From: Pseudomonas oryzihabitans
GTDB lineage: Bacteria; Pseudomonadota; Gammaproteobacteria; Pseudomonadales; Pseudomonadaceae
NCBI RefSeq assembly: GCF_024652905.1
Contig: NZ_CP102428.1
Coordinates: 1,252,501 to 1,316,500 of the forward strand
Direction: 5' to 3'
Length of the DNA stretch: 64,000 nt
The translations under genes were made by a program, and so were the position numbers. A model generated the notes under the pieces. It was not told where the DNA came from. It saw nothing but the letters and a program-made list of their open reading frames with translations, and made no database searches. Positions 25,851 through 34,451 of this stretch are shown piece by piece (position 1 is the first letter of the stretch; every line of letters starts with the position of its first letter).

Positions 25851-25925
25851 CGGGCGGGGTGATCCGGGCTGCCACCAGGGCCTTGCCGCTGCGCGAGCGC
25901 CTGGCATGCCTGCCCGTCTTTTTTC
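25851..25925 (+). terminator. Riboswitch-controlled terminator before cobW
   Basis: CGGGCGGGG (25851-25859) can pair with CCTGCCCG ahead of TCTTTTTT, with inner pairing CCAGG/CCTGG. It ends 22 nt before the cobW ATG. Confidence 0.65.
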
Positions 25926-25947
25926 GCTTTCTTTCTAAGGGCAGCCC

Positions 25948-27000
25948 ATGAAAACCCTGGCCAAGACTCCCGTCACCATCGTTACCGGCTTCCTAGGTTC
26001 CGGCAAGACCACCCTGTTGCGGCACATGCTCGACCATGCCGAAGGCCGCCGCATCGCGGTGATCGTCAACGAATTCGGCGAGCTGGGCATCGATGGCGAG
26101 ATCCTCCGCCAGTGCAGCATCGGCTGTACCGAAGAAGAGGCCCAGGGGCGCGTCTTCGAATTGGCCAATGGCTGCCTGTGCTGCACCGTGCAGGAAGAGT
26201 TCTTTCCGGTGATGAAGGAGCTGGTGGCGCGTCGCGGCGACATCGACCACATCCTCATCGAGACCAGTGGCCTGGCGCTGCCCAAGCCCCTGGTGCAGGC
26301 CTTCCAGTGGCCGGAGATTCGCAACGCCTGCACCGTGGACGCCGTGATCACCGTGGTCGACAGTCCCGCGGTGGCGGCCGGCACCTTCGCCGCTCATCCC
26401 GAGCAGGTGGATGCCCAGCGCCGCCAGGACCCCAACCTGGACCATGAGTCGCCGCTGCACGAGTTGTTCGAAGATCAACTGGCCAGTGCCGACCTGGTGA
26501 TCCTCAACAAGGCCGATGGCCTGGACGCCGAGGCCCTGGCCCGGGTCCGCGCCGAGGTGAGCGAAGAGTTGCCGCCCGCGGTCAAGGTGGTGGAAGCCAG
26601 TCGTGGCGTGCTGCCCCTGTCGGTGCTGCTGGGCTTGCAAGCCGAATCCGAGGCCCATATCGACAGCCGTCCGACCCACCATGACCTCGAAGGTCATGAA
26701 GACCATGACCACGATGAATTCGACTCCTTTGGCGTAGACCTGCCCGAGGTGGCGGAAGCGACCCTGCTGGCGGCGCTGACCGAGGTGGTCAAGAGCCATG
26801 GCGTGCTGCGGGTGAAGGGCTTCGCGGCCATTGCCGGCAAGCCGCTGCGACTGCTGGTGCAGGGGGTCGGTACCCGCTTCGACAAGCATTTCGACCGTGC
26901 CTGGAAGACCGGCGAGACCCGCAGCACCCAGTTGGTGCTGATCGGCCAGGAGCTGGACCAAGCGGCGATCACCGCCCAGTTGCGCGCCGCGGTCGCCTGA
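25948..27000 (+). CDS. cobW: CobW, G3E-family GTPase of cobalamin synthesis
   Basis: A metallochaperone GTPase of 350 residues thought to deliver Co(II) to the cobaltochelatase. P-loop GFLGSGKT (14-21), the metal motif GCLCC (75-79), NKAD nucleotide-binding motif, a histidine-rich stretch after the GTPase domain (HHDLEGHEDHDHDE) and a C-terminal CobW_C domain. First gene after the forward B12 riboswitch and 6 nt upstream of cobN, which supports cobalt over zinc as its metal. Confidence 0.93.
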   Translation: MKTLAKTPVTIVTGFLGSGKTTLLRHMLDHAEGRRIAVIVNEFGELGIDGEILRQCSIGCTEEEAQGRVFELANGCLCCTVQEEFFPVMKELVARRGDIDHILIETSGLALPKPLVQAFQWPEIRNACTVDAVITVVDSPAVAAGTFAAHPEQVDAQRRQDPNLDHESPLHELFEDQLASADLVILNKADGLDAEALARVRAEVSEELPPAVKVVEASRGVLPLSVLLGLQAESEAHIDSRPTHHDLEGHEDHDHDEFDSFGVDLPEVAEATLLAALTEVVKSHGVLRVKGFAAIAGKPLRLLVQGVGTRFDKHFDRAWKTGETRSTQLVLIGQELDQAAITAQLRAAVA

Positions 27001-27006
27001 CGCCAG

Positions 27007-30000
27007 ATGCATCTGCTGCGTACCCAGCCGGGCGGCTTCGTCCCGGACGACGGCATCGCCCATCTGGCGCAGACGCCGGGTGAGATCGTCGTGCTCTGCA
27101 GTGGCGATTCGCATCTGGCGCTGCTGGCCGAGGCGACTCGTACCCTGGATGCCGGCTATCCCAGCCTGCGCCTGGCCAATCCCATGCAGCTGCAGAACCA
27201 CGCCTCGGTGGACCTCTACGTCGAGGAGGTGGTGAGCCAGGCGCGAGTGGTGTTCATCTCCCTGCATGGCGGCCAGGGCTACTGGCGCTATGGCATGGAA
27301 CGCCTCGCCGAGCTGGCCGCGCGGGGGCTGACCCTGATCGCAGTGCCCGGCTGCGATCGCCCTGACCCTGAGCTGATGGCTCTGGGCACCGTGGCACCGG
27401 ACCTGGCCGAACTGCTGTGGCGCTACCTGCGTCAAGGCGGCCTGGGCAATGCCCGGGATTTCCTGCACTGCCTGGCCGCCGAATGCCTGGATGCCCGATA
27501 CCTTTACGAGCCACCGCGGGAGTTGCCGCGGGTGGCGGTCTATCAGCCTGAAGGCCTGGGGCTGGCCGGCTGGCGCCCAAGCTGGCGACAGGACTGGCCC
27601 ACGGCGGCGCTGCTGTTCTACCGCACCCATCTGCAGTCGGCCAATACCGCCTTCATCGACGCTTTCTGCGCGCAACTCGAGGCCCAGGGGCTGAATCCGC
27701 TGCCCATCGCCGTGGCCAGCCTCAAGGAGGCGGCCTGCCTGACGGAAGTCGAGCGGCTGCTGGACGAGACCGACACCGCGCTGATTCTCAATACCACCGG
27801 CTTCGCCCAGTCCAGTCCGGAGCGGCCGAATCTCACGCCGTTCCGCCGACCGGTGCCGGTACTCCAGGCCATCTGCGCCCAGGACAATCGCGAACGCTGG
27901 CAGGAGAACCCCCAGGGTCTGGGGGCCCGCGACCTGGCCATGCACATCGCCCTGCCGGAACTGGATGGGCGCATCATCACCCGGCCGATCAGCTTCAAGG
28001 GCCTGGCCTGGCGCTGCGAGCGCAGTCAAAGCGACGTGGTCAACTACCAGGCCGATGGCGAGCGCATGGCCTTCGTCGCGCGGCTGGCGCGCAGCTGGAT
28101 CGAGCTGGCGCGGCGTCCGGCGGCGGACAAGCGCATCGCCCTGATCCTGGCCAACTATCCGACCCGCGATGGCCGTATCGGCAACGGCGTTGGCCTGGAT
28201 ACCCCGGCAGCGGCACTCAAGGTGCTTCAGGCCCTGCAGACGGCCGGTTATCCAGTGGCCAATCTGCCCGAGAGTGGTACCGCCCTGATCGAGCGCCTGC
28301 TTGGTGGAGTGACCAACGACAGCGCCCTGCGGGATCTGCGCCCGGCCCTGCAGAGCCTGGCGCTGGATGACTACCAGGCGCTGTTCGCCCGCCTGCCGCT
28401 GAGTTTGCAGCAGGCGGTGACGGAACGTTGGGGGGCGCCCGAGGCCGATCCCATGCATCGGCGCGGTCGGCTCATGGTAGCCGGGGTGCGCTTTGGCCTG
28501 ACCTTCGTCGGTATCCAGCCGGCGCGCGGCTATGACGTCGATCCGGCGGCGGTCTACCACGATCCCTCGCTGGTGCCGCCCCATGGCTACCTGGCCTTCT
28601 ATTTCTGGCTGCGCGAGGCCTATGGCGCCCAGGCGGTGGTGCATCTGGGCAAGCACGGCAATCTGGAGTGGCTGCCGGGCAAGGGCGTGGGCCTGTCCCA
28701 GGAATGCTGGCCGGATGCCATTCTCGGACCGCTGCCCAACGTCTATCCCTTCATCGTCAACGACCCGGGGGAGGGTGCCCAGGCCAAGCGGCGCACCCAG
28801 GCGGTGATCATCGACCACCTGATGCCACCGCTGACCCGCGCCGAAAGCTACGGGCCGCTGCGCGACCTGGAGCGCCTGGCCGACGAATACTATGACGCCA
28901 GCCTGCTGGACCTGCGACGCGCCACCGAATTGCGCGGCGAGATCCTGCAGCTGGTCCGCGAAACCGCCCTGGATCGCGAGCTGGGGCTGGTGATCACCGA
29001 CGATCCGGACAGCTGGCTACCGCAGCTGGACGCCTACCTGTGCGACCTCAAGGAGTCCCAGATCCGCGACGGCCTGCATGTGTTTGGTGAATCCCCGACC
29101 GGCGAGCTGCGTCGCGATACCCTGGTGGCCCTGCTGCGCATTCCCCGGGGCGATGCCCAGGGCGCCAATGCCAGCCTGCTGCGAGTGCTGGCCAAGGACC
29201 TGCAGCTGGGGTTCGATCCCCTGGCCGCCGACCTCGGCGAGTCCTGGCAGGGGCCGCGTCCGGCGTGCCTGGAGGGGCTGTCGAGCGAACCCTGGCGCAC
29301 CCTGGGCGATACCCGGGAGCGGCTGGAGCTCCTGGCCCTGGCCCTGGTTGCCGCGACCGTCGATGCCGAGCCGCTGCCGTTGGCGCTGGACGAATTGCCT
29401 GCCACCCGCCCGGTGCTGGAACACCTGGTCGGCCAGGTCGCGCCGGCCCTGGACAGCTGCGGTCCCGCTGAAATCGGCGGCCTGCTGAGGGCACTGGAGG
29501 GGCGTTTCGTTCCCGCCGGCCCCAGCGGCGCGCCCAGTCGCGGGCGGCTGGACGTGCTGCCCACCGGGCGTAACTTCTTTTCCGTGGATGTGCGTAATCT
29601 GCCGAGCATGACCGCCTGGCGCCTCGGCTGGCAGTCGGCCAATCTGTTGCTGGAGCGCCATCTGCAGGAGGAGGGCGATCACCTGCGCCAACTGGGCCTC
29701 TCGGTCTGGGGCACCGCGACCATGAGAACCGGCGGCGACGACATCGCCCAGGCCATGGCGCTGCTGGGCGTGCGTCCGGTTTGGCAGACCGGCAGCGCTC
29801 GGGTGGAAGACTTCGAGATCCTGCCGCTGTCGCTGCTGGATCGACCGCGGGTGGATGTCACCCTGCGCATCTCCGGTTTCTTCCGCGACGCCTTCGGCGG
29901 TCTGGTACGGCTGTTCGATGCCGCGGTCCAGGCAGTCGCCGCGCTGGACGAGCCGGACGATCTCAACCCCCTGGCCGCCCAGGTGCGCCGCGAGCGCGCG

Positions 30001-30756
30001 GCCCTGGAAGCGGCCGGTACCGAGGCCGATCTGGCACGGCGTCAGGCCGGCTGGCGCATCTTCGGCGCCCAGCCCGGAGCCTATGGCGCCGGTGTCCAGG
30101 GTGCGGTGGAAGAGCGCCAGTGGCAGGAGCGCGGCGAGCTGGCCACGGCCTATCTCAATTGGGGCGGCTACGCCTATGGCGCCGAGGATGACGGCACCGC
30201 CGCCCGTGACGACTTCTCGCGCCGCCTGGGTCGCCTGCAAGCGGTGCTGCAGAACCAGGACAACCGCGAGCACGACCTGCTCGATTCCAACGACTACTAC
30301 CAGTTCCAGGGCGGCATGCTGGCCGCTGCCGAGACCCTGAGCGGCCAGCGTCGCGCCAGTTACTTCGGCGACCACGCCCAGGCCGATCTGCCCAGGATCC
30401 GTACCCTCAAGGAAGAGCTGGGGCGGGTAGTGCGCTCCCGGGCGGCCAATCCCAAGTGGATCGCCGGCATGAAGCGCCACGGCTACAAGGGCGCCTTCGA
30501 GATGGCCGCTACCGTGGACTATCTGTTCGGCTTCGGCGCCACCACCGAGCTGGTGGAGGATCACCAGTACCGGCAACTGGCCGATGCCTACTTGCTCGAC
30601 GCCGATACCCGCGACTTCGTCGAACGCCACAACCCCGAGGCCCTGCGCGACATGACCGAGCGCCTGCTGGAAGCCCAGCAACGTGGCCTCTGGCAGGAAC
30701 CAGGCGACTACCGCGACGCCCTCGAACAGCTATTGATGGATATGGATGAAGCCTGA
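27007..30756 (+). CDS. cobN: Aerobic cobaltochelatase large subunit CobN
   Basis: Inserts Co(II) into hydrogenobyrinic acid a,c-diamide with ATP-driven partner subunits. At 1249 residues it is full length. Family blocks include YFWLREAYGAQAVVHLGKHGNLEWLPGK, YPFIVNDPGEGAQAKRR, GLHVFGESP, FFRDAFGGLVRLFDAAV and the C-terminal MKRHGYKGAFEMAATVDYLFGFGATT, typical of the CobN/BchH superfamily. The ribosome site is weak, suggesting coupling to cobW. It is followed at once by the AAA+ chelatase subunit. Confidence 0.95.
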   Translation: MHLLRTQPGGFVPDDGIAHLAQTPGEIVVLCSGDSHLALLAEATRTLDAGYPSLRLANPMQLQNHASVDLYVEEVVSQARVVFISLHGGQGYWRYGMERLAELAARGLTLIAVPGCDRPDPELMALGTVAPDLAELLWRYLRQGGLGNARDFLHCLAAECLDARYLYEPPRELPRVAVYQPEGLGLAGWRPSWRQDWPTAALLFYRTHLQSANTAFIDAFCAQLEAQGLNPLPIAVASLKEAACLTEVERLLDETDTALILNTTGFAQSSPERPNLTPFRRPVPVLQAICAQDNRERWQENPQGLGARDLAMHIALPELDGRIITRPISFKGLAWRCERSQSDVVNYQADGERMAFVARLARSWIELARRPAADKRIALILANYPTRDGRIGNGVGLDTPAAALKVLQALQTAGYPVANLPESGTALIERLLGGVTNDSALRDLRPALQSLALDDYQALFARLPLSLQQAVTERWGAPEADPMHRRGRLMVAGVRFGLTFVGIQPARGYDVDPAAVYHDPSLVPPHGYLAFYFWLREAYGAQAVVHLGKHGNLEWLPGKGVGLSQECWPDAILGPLPNVYPFIVNDPGEGAQAKRRTQAVIIDHLMPPLTRAESYGPLRDLERLADEYYDASLLDLRRATELRGEILQLVRETALDRELGLVITDDPDSWLPQLDAYLCDLKESQIRDGLHVFGESPTGELRRDTLVALLRIPRGDAQGANASLLRVLAKDLQLGFDPLAADLGESWQGPRPACLEGLSSEPWRTLGDTRERLELLALALVAATVDAEPLPLALDELPATRPVLEHLVGQVAPALDSCGPAEIGGLLRALEGRFVPAGPSGAPSRGRLDVLPTGRNFFSVDVRNLPSMTAWRLGWQSANLLLERHLQEEGDHLRQLGLSVWGTATMRTGGDDIAQAMALLGVRPVWQTGSARVEDFEILPLSLLDRPRVDVTLRISGFFRDAFGGLVRLFDAAVQAVAALDEPDDLNPLAAQVRRERAALEAAGTEADLARRQAGWRIFGAQPGAYGAGVQGAVEERQWQERGELATAYLNWGGYAYGAEDDGTAARDDFSRRLGRLQAVLQNQDNREHDLLDSNDYYQFQGGMLAAAETLSGQRRASYFGDHAQADLPRIRTLKEELGRVVRSRAANPKWIAGMKRHGYKGAFEMAATVDYLFGFGATTELVEDHQYRQLADAYLLDADTRDFVERHNPEALRDMTERLLEAQQRGLWQEPGDYRDALEQLLMDMDEA

Positions 30757-30757
30757 G

Positions 30758-31795
30758 ATGACCGCCCCCGTCTTTCCCCTGGCCGCCGTGGTCGGCGCCG
30801 AGCCCCTGAAGCTGTCGCTGTGCCTCAACGCCATCGATCCCCGCATCGGCGGCGTACTGATCGAGGGGCCGCGCGGCATGGCCAAGTCCACCTTGGCTCG
30901 CGGGCTGGCGGACCTGCTCGGTGGCGGTCCTTTCATCACCTTGCCGCTGGGCGCCAGTGAGGAGCGCATCGTCGGCACCCTGGATCTGGACGCTGCGCTG
31001 GGCGAGGGCCGGGCGCGCTTCGCGCCGGGTGTCCTGGCGGCGGCGGATGGGGGCGTGCTCTATGTCGACGAGGTCAATCTACTGCCGGATCACCTGGTCG
31101 ACCTGCTGCTGGACGTGGCCGCCAGCGGTGTCAACCGGGTGGAGCGGGACGGCATCTCCCATGAGCACGCCGCCCGTTTCCTGTTGGTGGGCACCATGAA
31201 TCCGGAGGAGGGCGAGTTGCGCCCCCAGTTGCTGGATCGCTTCGGCTTCGCCCTGGCGCTGGACAGCCGGCCGGCACCTCTTGAGCGGGCCGAGATCCTG
31301 CGTCGACGCCTGGCCTTCGACAGCGATCCCGCGGCCTTTGTCGCTCGATGGGCATCTGATCAGGCGCAGTTGCGCGAGCGTTGCGCCCAGGCCCGTGCAC
31401 GCCTTGCCAGCATTCCCCTGGATGAGGCGGCCCTTGAGGCCATCACCACGGCTTGCCACCAGGCCGGCGTCGATGGCCTGCGCGCCGACCTGGTCTGGCT
31501 GCGCGCCGCCCGGGCCCATGCCGCCTGGCGCGATGCCGCGCTGATCGAGCACGCGGATATCATCGCCGTCGCCGATTTCGCCCTGCGCCATCGGCGGCGG
31601 GACATAGCGGATCCAACTTCATTAATACCACCCCTACAAGACAAATTACCTTCTGACACTTCAGAGCGAGGGACGCGTGATCAACAGGGGCAGGGTGACG
31701 CCGAGCCCTCAGGCGACGACGGCTGGGGCGCCCTGGCAGCGGAGCCCGTGGCTACGGGCCCCAGACGCCGGTTAGGCGAGGCAAAAAAGCCCTAG
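30758..31795 (+). CDS. ChlI-like AAA+ chelatase subunit (small subunit)
   Basis: ATPase partner of CobN, 345 residues. Walker A GPRGMAKST, Walker B VLYVDEVNLL, and sensor region VGTMNPEEGELRPQLLDRFG mark the magnesium-chelatase ATPase fold; the helical lid follows to about residue 285. A polar linker then leads to the stop right after EAKKP. ATG 30758 is one base after the cobN stop; ATG 30746 overlaps cobN and is an alternative. The last codons AAA AAG form a -1 slippery site that can extend the protein into the VWA subunit. Part of the linker (about 31608-31670) is unusually AT-rich. Confidence 0.88.
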   Translation: MTAPVFPLAAVVGAEPLKLSLCLNAIDPRIGGVLIEGPRGMAKSTLARGLADLLGGGPFITLPLGASEERIVGTLDLDAALGEGRARFAPGVLAAADGGVLYVDEVNLLPDHLVDLLLDVAASGVNRVERDGISHEHAARFLLVGTMNPEEGELRPQLLDRFGFALALDSRPAPLERAEILRRRLAFDSDPAAFVARWASDQAQLRERCAQARARLASIPLDEAALEAITTACHQAGVDGLRADLVWLRAARAHAAWRDAALIEHADIIAVADFALRHRRRDIADPTSLIPPLQDKLPSDTSERGTRDQQGQGDAEPSGDDGWGALAAEPVATGPRRRLGEAKKP

Positions 31796-31830
31796 GCATC
31801 CGATCGTCCCATGCCCTGGATCGCGATGCC
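31783..31830 (+). promoter_or_regulatory. Programmed -1 frameshift signal in the chelatase gene
   Basis: The heptamer A_AAA_AAG is at 31783-31789 in the zero frame (gca aaa aag ccc tag), two codons before the stop. Five nucleotides later a stem begins: GGCATC (31795-31800) with GATGCC (31825-31830), continued by GATC/GATC across a small internal loop. Slippage by -1 enters exactly the frame of the VWA domain. Published work describes such chlD/chlI frameshifting in cobaltochelatase genes. Confidence 0.8.
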
Positions 31831-32460
31831 CGAAGCGGGGCGGGCAAGGCCACTGGTGGTCGCCACGGCGCTCGTTCGTCGGGCACGGCAGGTGCCATCG
31901 CCTGGGTGCCGACCCTGCTCCGCGGTCGTCCGCGGCGCGCCGGTGATCTCCTGCGCCAGCCGCGCAGTCGACGTCCGGCCCAGCTCTGGTTGGTGGTCCT
32001 CGATCATTCCGCCTCCACCCGCCGCCACGGTGCCCTGACCCAGGCCAAGGGCCTGCTGGCCGACTGGTTCGAGCAGGCCTACCGCCAGCGGGTCAGCGTC
32101 GCAGTGCTGCAGACCGCAGGGGAGCGACCCGAGTGGTCCTTCCAGGGGCAACGTAGCGGTCAGGCGTTGCAGGCCTGGCTGGAGCAGCTAGGCGCAGGGG
32201 GCGGTACGCCCTTGCTGGCGGGGCTGGCGGAAGCTCATGACTGGCTGAAGACTCGGCGGCGGCAGCGTCCCGGCGAGGAATGCCGGTTGCTGCTGGTCAC
32301 CGACGGACGCCTGCGTGAGCTGGAGGGGCTGGCCATACCGGACTGCCCCATCCGGGTGCTGGATATCGAACTGGGGCCGCTGCGCCTGGGACGGGCAGCG
32401 GAGCTGGCCCGGCGCTTGGGTGCGGAATACCGGCACCTGGAAGATGTGCCGGTGGTTTAG
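31789..32460 (+). CDS. ChlD/CobT-like VWA part of the chelatase, reached by -1 frameshift
   Basis: This -1 frame segment of 223 residues carries a basic linker and a von Willebrand A domain. The metal-ion-dependent adhesion motif is complete: DHSAS, the threonine of GGTPLLAGL and D in VTDGR. There is no ATG; the first usual start in this frame is GTG 31906, which would cut off conserved linker (GAIAWVPTLL). Joined to the ATPase by the frameshift, it gives a protein of about 567 residues resembling the medium chelatase subunit ChlD. So one gene can give both small and medium subunits to pair with CobN. Confidence 0.82.
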   Translation, partial: ALGIRSSHALDRDARSGAGKATGGRHGARSSGTAGAIAWVPTLLRGRPRRAGDLLRQPRSRRPAQLWLVVLDHSASTRRHGALTQAKGLLADWFEQAYRQRVSVAVLQTAGERPEWSFQGQRSGQALQAWLEQLGAGGGTPLLAGLAEAHDWLKTRRRQRPGEECRLLLVTDGRLRELEGLAIPDCPIRVLDIELGPLRLGRAAELARRLGAEYRHLEDVPVV

Positions 32461-32527
32461 GTGACCAGTCTCGCGTCGAAGCCGAACGCGAAGGTGCTCA
32501 ACCCTCGCGTTGTTGGGCTTCGCGCCG

Positions 32528-32633
32528 CTCAACCCAACCTACCGGTCCGGCGTAGGTTGGGTTGAGACGGCTCCACTGTCGAAGCCCAACGTGAGGGGAC
32601 TTGTTGAGTTTCGCTACGCTCAACCCAACCTAC
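32528..32633. repeat. Three copies of the GTAGGTTGGGTTGAG repeat
   Basis: The 15-mer is present inverted at 32528-32542, direct at 32552-32566 and inverted at 32619-32633. The first two form a hairpin with a 9-nt loop. This kind of short repeat is scattered through many gammaproteobacterial genomes. It fills the gap between two converging operons and may act in termination. Confidence 0.8.
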
Positions 32634-32649
32634 CGAAAGACCCCGGGCC

Positions 32650-33570
32650 TCAATGCCCGCCCTTCATCGCCTTGACCAGGGTATCCACGTTGTAGCGGAA
32701 CATGGCTGCGTAGGTGGACGCCGGGCCATCAGCGGGTGACAGGGCCTCCACATAGAGCTCGCCGCCCGGCTGGGCACCGCTGGCCTTGGCGATCTGCTGC
32801 ACTAGGCGCGGGTCATTGGAATTCTCGAAGAAGTAGGCGGCGACGTGCTCCTGCTTGATCTGGCGGATCAGCTTGGCAACGTCCTGGGCGGAGGCCTCGG
32901 CCTCGGTCGACAGGCCCAACGGCGAAATGAAGGTCACGCCATAGGCATCGGCGAAGTAGCCGAAGGCGTCATGGGAGGTCAGCACCTTGCGCTGCGCCTT
33001 AGGCACCTGGCCGATCTGCTCGCGGGCATAGCGATCCAGGGCCTCCAGTTCGGCGATGTAGCGATCACCGTTGGCCTTGAAGGTGGCGGCAGCCGCCGGA
33101 TCCACCTCGGACAGCGCCTTCACCACGTTGCGGGTGTAGACGACCACATTGAGCGGGTTGTTCCAGACATGGGGGTCGATACCGCCATGGTCGTGATCAT
33201 GGTCAGCATGGCCGTGTTCATCTTCGTCTTCCGCCATTTCGCGGGTCTTGATCCCTTCGCTAAGCACCACTGGCGGACGTGCCTGGCCGGAAGCCTTGAT
33301 CAGGCGATCCATCCAGCCTTCCAGGTGCAGGCCGCTCATGAAGACCACATCGGCCTGTTTCAGCGCCTGGGCATCCGTGGGCGTCGGTTCGTAGGCATGG
33401 GGATCGCCATTGGGACCGACCAGGGAGGTGACCTGGACCTGGTCGCCGCCGACCTGTTTGACCACGTCGGCGATCACGGTAAAGGTGGCGACGGCCTTGA
33501 CCGGTGCGGCCTGTACCTGGCCGGCGGCGGCGAGCAGCAGGGCAGCGCCCAGGGAAAACAGGGATTTCAT
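32650..33570 (-). CDS. znuA: Metal ABC transporter substrate-binding protein, ZnuA-like
   Basis: Periplasmic metal-binding protein of 306 residues with a signal peptide at 1-21. Likely ligands: H58 (NGDPHAY), H134 (DPHVWNNP), H200 (TSHDAFGYF) and an acidic residue near FFENSNDPR. A histidine-rich flexible loop, residues 119-128 (HGHADHDHDH), is characteristic of zinc-specific ZnuA proteins. It is the last gene of a four-gene operon under a Zur-like box. Manganese cannot be ruled out from sequence. Confidence 0.88.
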   Translation of the reverse strand: MKSLFSLGAALLLAAAGQVQAAPVKAVATFTVIADVVKQVGGDQVQVTSLVGPNGDPHAYEPTPTDAQALKQADVVFMSGLHLEGWMDRLIKASGQARPPVVLSEGIKTREMAEDEDEHGHADHDHDHGGIDPHVWNNPLNVVVYTRNVVKALSEVDPAAAATFKANGDRYIAELEALDRYAREQIGQVPKAQRKVLTSHDAFGYFADAYGVTFISPLGLSTEAEASAQDVAKLIRQIKQEHVAAYFFENSNDPRLVQQIAKASGAQPGGELYVEALSPADGPASTYAAMFRYNVDTLVKAMKGGH

Positions 33571-33581
33571 GGTGACTCCTT

Positions 33582-34451
33582 TCAATGGGTGAGATGAGGG
33601 CGGGGACGCAGCCGTCGATAGAGCCCCAGACGGCCGAACAGCAGGGATAGGAGGTAGCAGCCACCGGCGGTGAGCACGATGGCGGGGCCGGAGGCGCAGC
33701 CGAGGTGGTAGGACAGCACCAGGCCGACCAGCCCGCTGAGACTGGCGATCAGACTGGCCACCGCCATCAGGCCGGGCAGGCTGTTGGCCCAGAAGCGCGC
33801 GGCGGTGGCCGGCAGCATCATCAGGCCCACTGCCATCAGGGTGCCCAGGGCCTGGAAGCCGGCGACCAAGTTGAGCACCACCAGCAGCAGGAACAGCAGG
33901 TGATAGAGCGAGCCACGACCACCCACGGCGCGCAGGAAGCCCGGGTCGAAGCATTCCAGGGCCAGTGGCCGGTAGATCACCGCCAGCACCACCAGCGACA
34001 GGGTGGCGATGCCGGCGACCAGGTAGAGCGCCGTGGCGTCGATGGCCAGGATGGTGCCGAACAGCACGTGCAGCAAATCCACGCTGGAGCCGTTCAGCGA
34101 TACGATCAGCACCCCGGCAGCCAGGGAAATCAGGTAGAAGCTGGCGAAACTGGCGTCTTCGCGTTGGCTGGTGAAGCGGCTGACCAGACCTGCGAGTCCG
34201 GCCACCAGCAGTCCGGCGAGCATGCCGCCGATGCCCATGGCTGGCAGCGACAGCCCGGCGACCATGAAGCCCAGCGCCGCACCCGGCAGCACGGCGTGAC
34301 TCATGGCATCGCCCACCAGGCTCATGCGCCTGAGCATCAGCAGAACGCCCACCGGACCGGCGCCCAGCGCCAGGGCCAGGCAGGCCACCAGGGCGCGGCG
34401 CATGAAGCCGAATTCGACGAAGGGTTCGAAGAGAAGCTGATAGAGGGTCAT
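33582..34451 (-). CDS. znuB: Metal ABC transporter permease (ZnuB-like, ABC-3 family)
   Basis: Inner-membrane permease of 289 residues with about eight hydrophobic helices. Conserved ABC-3 features: LLMLRRMSLVGDAMSHAVLPGAALGF near the N terminus and GFQALGTLMAVGLMMLPATAARFW in the second half, which contacts the ATPase. Its start overlaps the ATPase stop by 4 nt. Confidence 0.9.
   Translation of the reverse strand: MTLYQLLFEPFVEFGFMRRALVACLALALGAGPVGVLLMLRRMSLVGDAMSHAVLPGAALGFMVAGLSLPAMGIGGMLAGLLVAGLAGLVSRFTSQREDASFASFYLISLAAGVLIVSLNGSSVDLLHVLFGTILAIDATALYLVAGIATLSLVVLAVIYRPLALECFDPGFLRAVGGRGSLYHLLFLLLVVLNLVAGFQALGTLMAVGLMMLPATAARFWANSLPGLMAVASLIASLSGLVGLVLSYHLGCASGPAIVLTAGGCYLLSLLFGRLGLYRRLRPRPHLTH

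Noticed and set aside
25993-28818. Very long antisense frame (over 900 codons) across cobW and cobN
   Set aside because: Both forward genes are clearly real with complete motifs. The antisense translation is low-complexity H/Q/G-rich, typical of a shadow frame.
31789-32460. Simple frameshift mutation making a chelatase pseudogene
   Set aside because: A canonical A_AAA_AAG site with a downstream stem lies exactly at the junction, and both parts keep all key residues, which favours programmed slippage over decay.
32461-32640. CRISPR-like array
   Set aside because: Only three copies of a 15-mer in alternating orientation, with unequal spacing and no cas genes.
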